DNA of 64,000 bases from Salvator merianae (taxonomy: Eukaryota > Chordata > Lepidosauria > Squamata > Teiidae). Under the pieces are notes generated by a model. It did no database searches. It was not told where the DNA came from and saw only the letters and a program-made list of their open reading frames with translations. Positions 62,183 to 64,000 of the stretch are shown here, piece after piece (position 1 is the stretch's first letter; the number at the start of each line of letters is the position of its first letter). A program made the translations under genes and the position numbers. The stretch covers positions 23,116,829 through 23,180,828 of the forward strand of contig QVOM02000029.1 of NCBI GenBank assembly GCA_003586115.2, read 5' to 3'.

Positions 62183-62941
62183 TACCCATTGTCTCTTTAA
62201 AATTTGGATGGAGGATCAGGCAAAGGGACAAGATTTCACTGTTTCTGAGCACAAATCTGTGGTAGCTAACAGAGACTTCTAAGCATATAACAACGGATCT
62301 TTCAAATAGGAAAAACAAAACAATGATTTCAATCATAAACTGCCTGCAGCAGTTCAAAACCTTTAGGAGAAAAAAAAAAGAGACATGAAAGGAACATTTA
62401 AAAGATATCCCCTGCCAAGCAACCCTATTTCCACCTCAAAGTATACACTTGTTTCCTAAAACAAAACAAAATGAAAATGTTAGCTCTATTCAAACAGTAA
62501 TCACGAGATGACAGAAAAGGATAGAACCCAGATTCTGGGCTGATATTTTCTGTACTTTGTTCAGTTTTCTTTGTAGATAGGAGGAGGAGATGGGTGGGTT
62601 AACTTCTATGAGCTCCAAATTTTGCCCATTGCATTCTTCTTCTTTAATTGCATAGATGTGATTTATAAGATCAGCTACCCTATTTCAAATTTCTGTGTTC
62701 TAATATTCTTGCCAATTTATATTACGGCTTTAATTAACTGTATGTAGTAACATTCTGTTACAGCAAAGTCCAGAGGAAAACATTGACCTCTGCAACCTGG
62801 CCAAATGATGTGGTAATGGAATAACATTTAAAAAAAATGTTGAGGTCATTGGGATCTCCTGCCCTTCTGTGAGAAAACCTGATGCTTTCTGTTGCTGCGT
62901 CCAGATGGCAGCTGTTTCTATTCCTACTTGGACAAATACAT

Positions 62942-62958
62942 GTTTTTTTTTTTTTTTT
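62942..62958. repeat. Poly-T run
   Basis: About 17 T followed by AAAAAG; possibly a reversed retroposon tail without recognisable body. Confidence 0.6.
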
Positions 62959-63046
62959 AAAAAGCTGCCTCTTCTAGAGAAGGACCTGAATAGTAAATGG
63001 GGCAAAACCTAACAGATCAAACCTTTAAAGAGTTCTTTGCTTTTAA

Positions 63047-63073
63047 AACAAACAAACAAACAAACAAACAAAA
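63047..63073. repeat. (CAAA)n run
   Basis: Tandem CAAA units; a similar shorter run is at 40749-40766. Confidence 0.9.
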
Positions 63074-63240
63074 TACTGTAAGGTGCTAGACAGTGATGAA
63101 AAATCCAAGCAACTCTTTCTCATGCAGCATTGTTTATATCCTCAAATGAGTCTAATCAAGCTTAATTGTATCATTTCCTTAGTTGAAAAGCAAACCTCAT
63201 AGACACAATTATGACATTTTAGGACATAGAGACTTGCCTT

Positions 63241-63475
63241 AAATTTTAGGCTGCATTCCAGCAACTAAAAGCAAAACAAAGCAAAGCAAAACAAAACAGG
63301 AAATGTTCCAAAAGCAGCTTAGAGGTGACAGCATCCATACACTAATTCTTCCAGTCCACATTAAGTCCAGAAAATACACTTCCAAAGTACATTCTCTAAC
63401 CTTGAATGTGGATTAGACGTAGGATGGGAACACTAGTATCCACCTGCCATCATCTCCAAGCACTTTTGAGCTACT
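63241..63475. mobile_element. Family-D MITE, diverged copy 3
   Basis: AAAAGCAGCTTAGAGGTGAC near the left and CATCTCCAAGCACTTTTGAG near the right match the family-D subterminal parts. The middle is diverged and the ends are less clear. Confidence 0.45.
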
Positions 63476-63754
63476 TTATTAAATGATGTGGCAGCAGGAA
63501 AACCTATTGAAAAGTGTTCTTCACACCAGTCTGCTTCTCAGCGGGTTTCACTTCCTGGCAGGGCTCCCAGAGTCTCCAAAAAATTGAACTCACTTTTCTT
63601 CTGAAAGGGTTGAAGTCCTACAGTTCCAGAGCATCTTTGCAGGAGAACTGGCACCTTTGCAAGTGATCCCCACAGGCTCCTTCCTTTCCATGTTTAATAT
63701 CTTAGAGTTGTAGGTACCTTTAAAGAAGGAATTCTCAAGTAGCTTGGGACATCT

Positions 63755-63960
63755 GTTGTTTATGTTTACTAAAAATGTATATACTGCACTATCACCAAGG
63801 TGTCAGGATGGTGAACAAACACTCAAGGGAAATAAAACATATTTAAATAAAGCATAGAAAAACATAATAAAACAAACAAATCCAGGACTGTAGGAAAAGA
63901 GAACTGTTGAGAACTAAAGGCCTGATAATATATATATTCTTTAATGAGGCTCCAAAAAGC
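63755..63960 (-). repeat. L2-like LINE 3' fragment
   Basis: AAAATGTATATACTGCACTATC, an internal run with AATAAAACATATTTAAATAAAGC, and the later GGCCTGATAATATATATATTC resemble the reverse complement of L2-like tails as at 9481. It may run off to the right. Confidence 0.45.
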
Positions 63961-64000
63961 AACCAAGGAATGTACATGGTGTATCACTGGGGCAAGGCTG

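Larger units (their letters stand above)
21490..64000. other. Gene-poor interval downstream of TRPS1
   Basis: I recognise no exon of a cellular gene here on either strand. Longer open frames are short (under ~150 codons), lack known domains, or translate transposon sequence (CR1 and L1 reverse transcriptase remnants). In other vertebrates the 3' side of TRPS1 faces a very large gene desert towards CSMD3 (established knowledge), which fits. The interval is a mosaic of LINE ends, SINE, microsatellites and short DNA transposons listed individually. Confidence 0.75.

Overview
The window is vertebrate nuclear DNA, most probably from a squamate reptile. It carries the 3' end of one gene, TRPS1, on the plus strand, followed by about 42 kb in which I find no cellular gene. 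The vertebrate call rests on an unmistakable TRPS1 C-terminus with consensus splice sites. The reptile call rests on the repeats: CR1-type LINE ends, L2-like LINE tails, a tRNA-derived SINE ending in a (GAA)n tail, a decayed L1 copy and many short non-autonomous DNA transposons. The species cannot be named from this evidence.

Layout. Bases 1-4400 are the end of a TRPS1 intron. Bases 4401-4523 are a 41-codon exon encoding the GATA-type zinc finger. Bases 4524-12821 are the next intron. Bases 12822-13883 are the coding part of the last exon: 353 codons and the stop, with the two Ikaros-like C2H2 fingers at the very C-terminus. The 3' UTR probably continues to an AATAAA at 21460-21465, followed by an A-rich stretch and GT-rich sequence. 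It contains several late repeat insertions. From about 21.5 kb to the end I see only repeats and unassigned sequence, as expected for the large gene-poor interval beyond the TRPS1 3' end in other vertebrates (established knowledge). All other reading frames looked like chance or transposon-derived frames.

The most interesting structure is a family of almost fully palindromic elements of about 200 bp, at 255-457, 22004-22194 and 40401-40605. Each begins with CAG, ends with CTG and is flanked by an 8-bp target-site duplication: two exact, one with a single mismatch. That is the signature of a hAT-type non-autonomous foldback transposon. One copy lies in a TRPS1 intron, so the pre-mRNA would carry a hairpin of about 80 bp. 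Other foldback elements (24.6 kb, 27.1 kb) and at least five further short DNA-transposon families (called A, B, C, D and F here) are dispersed through the window. They have nested insertions that allow relative dating. The clearest is a 922-bp element inserted at a TA inside a CR1 LINE at 35.2-36.1 kb; the interrupted CR1 rejoins exactly when it is removed. Family names are working labels, not database names.
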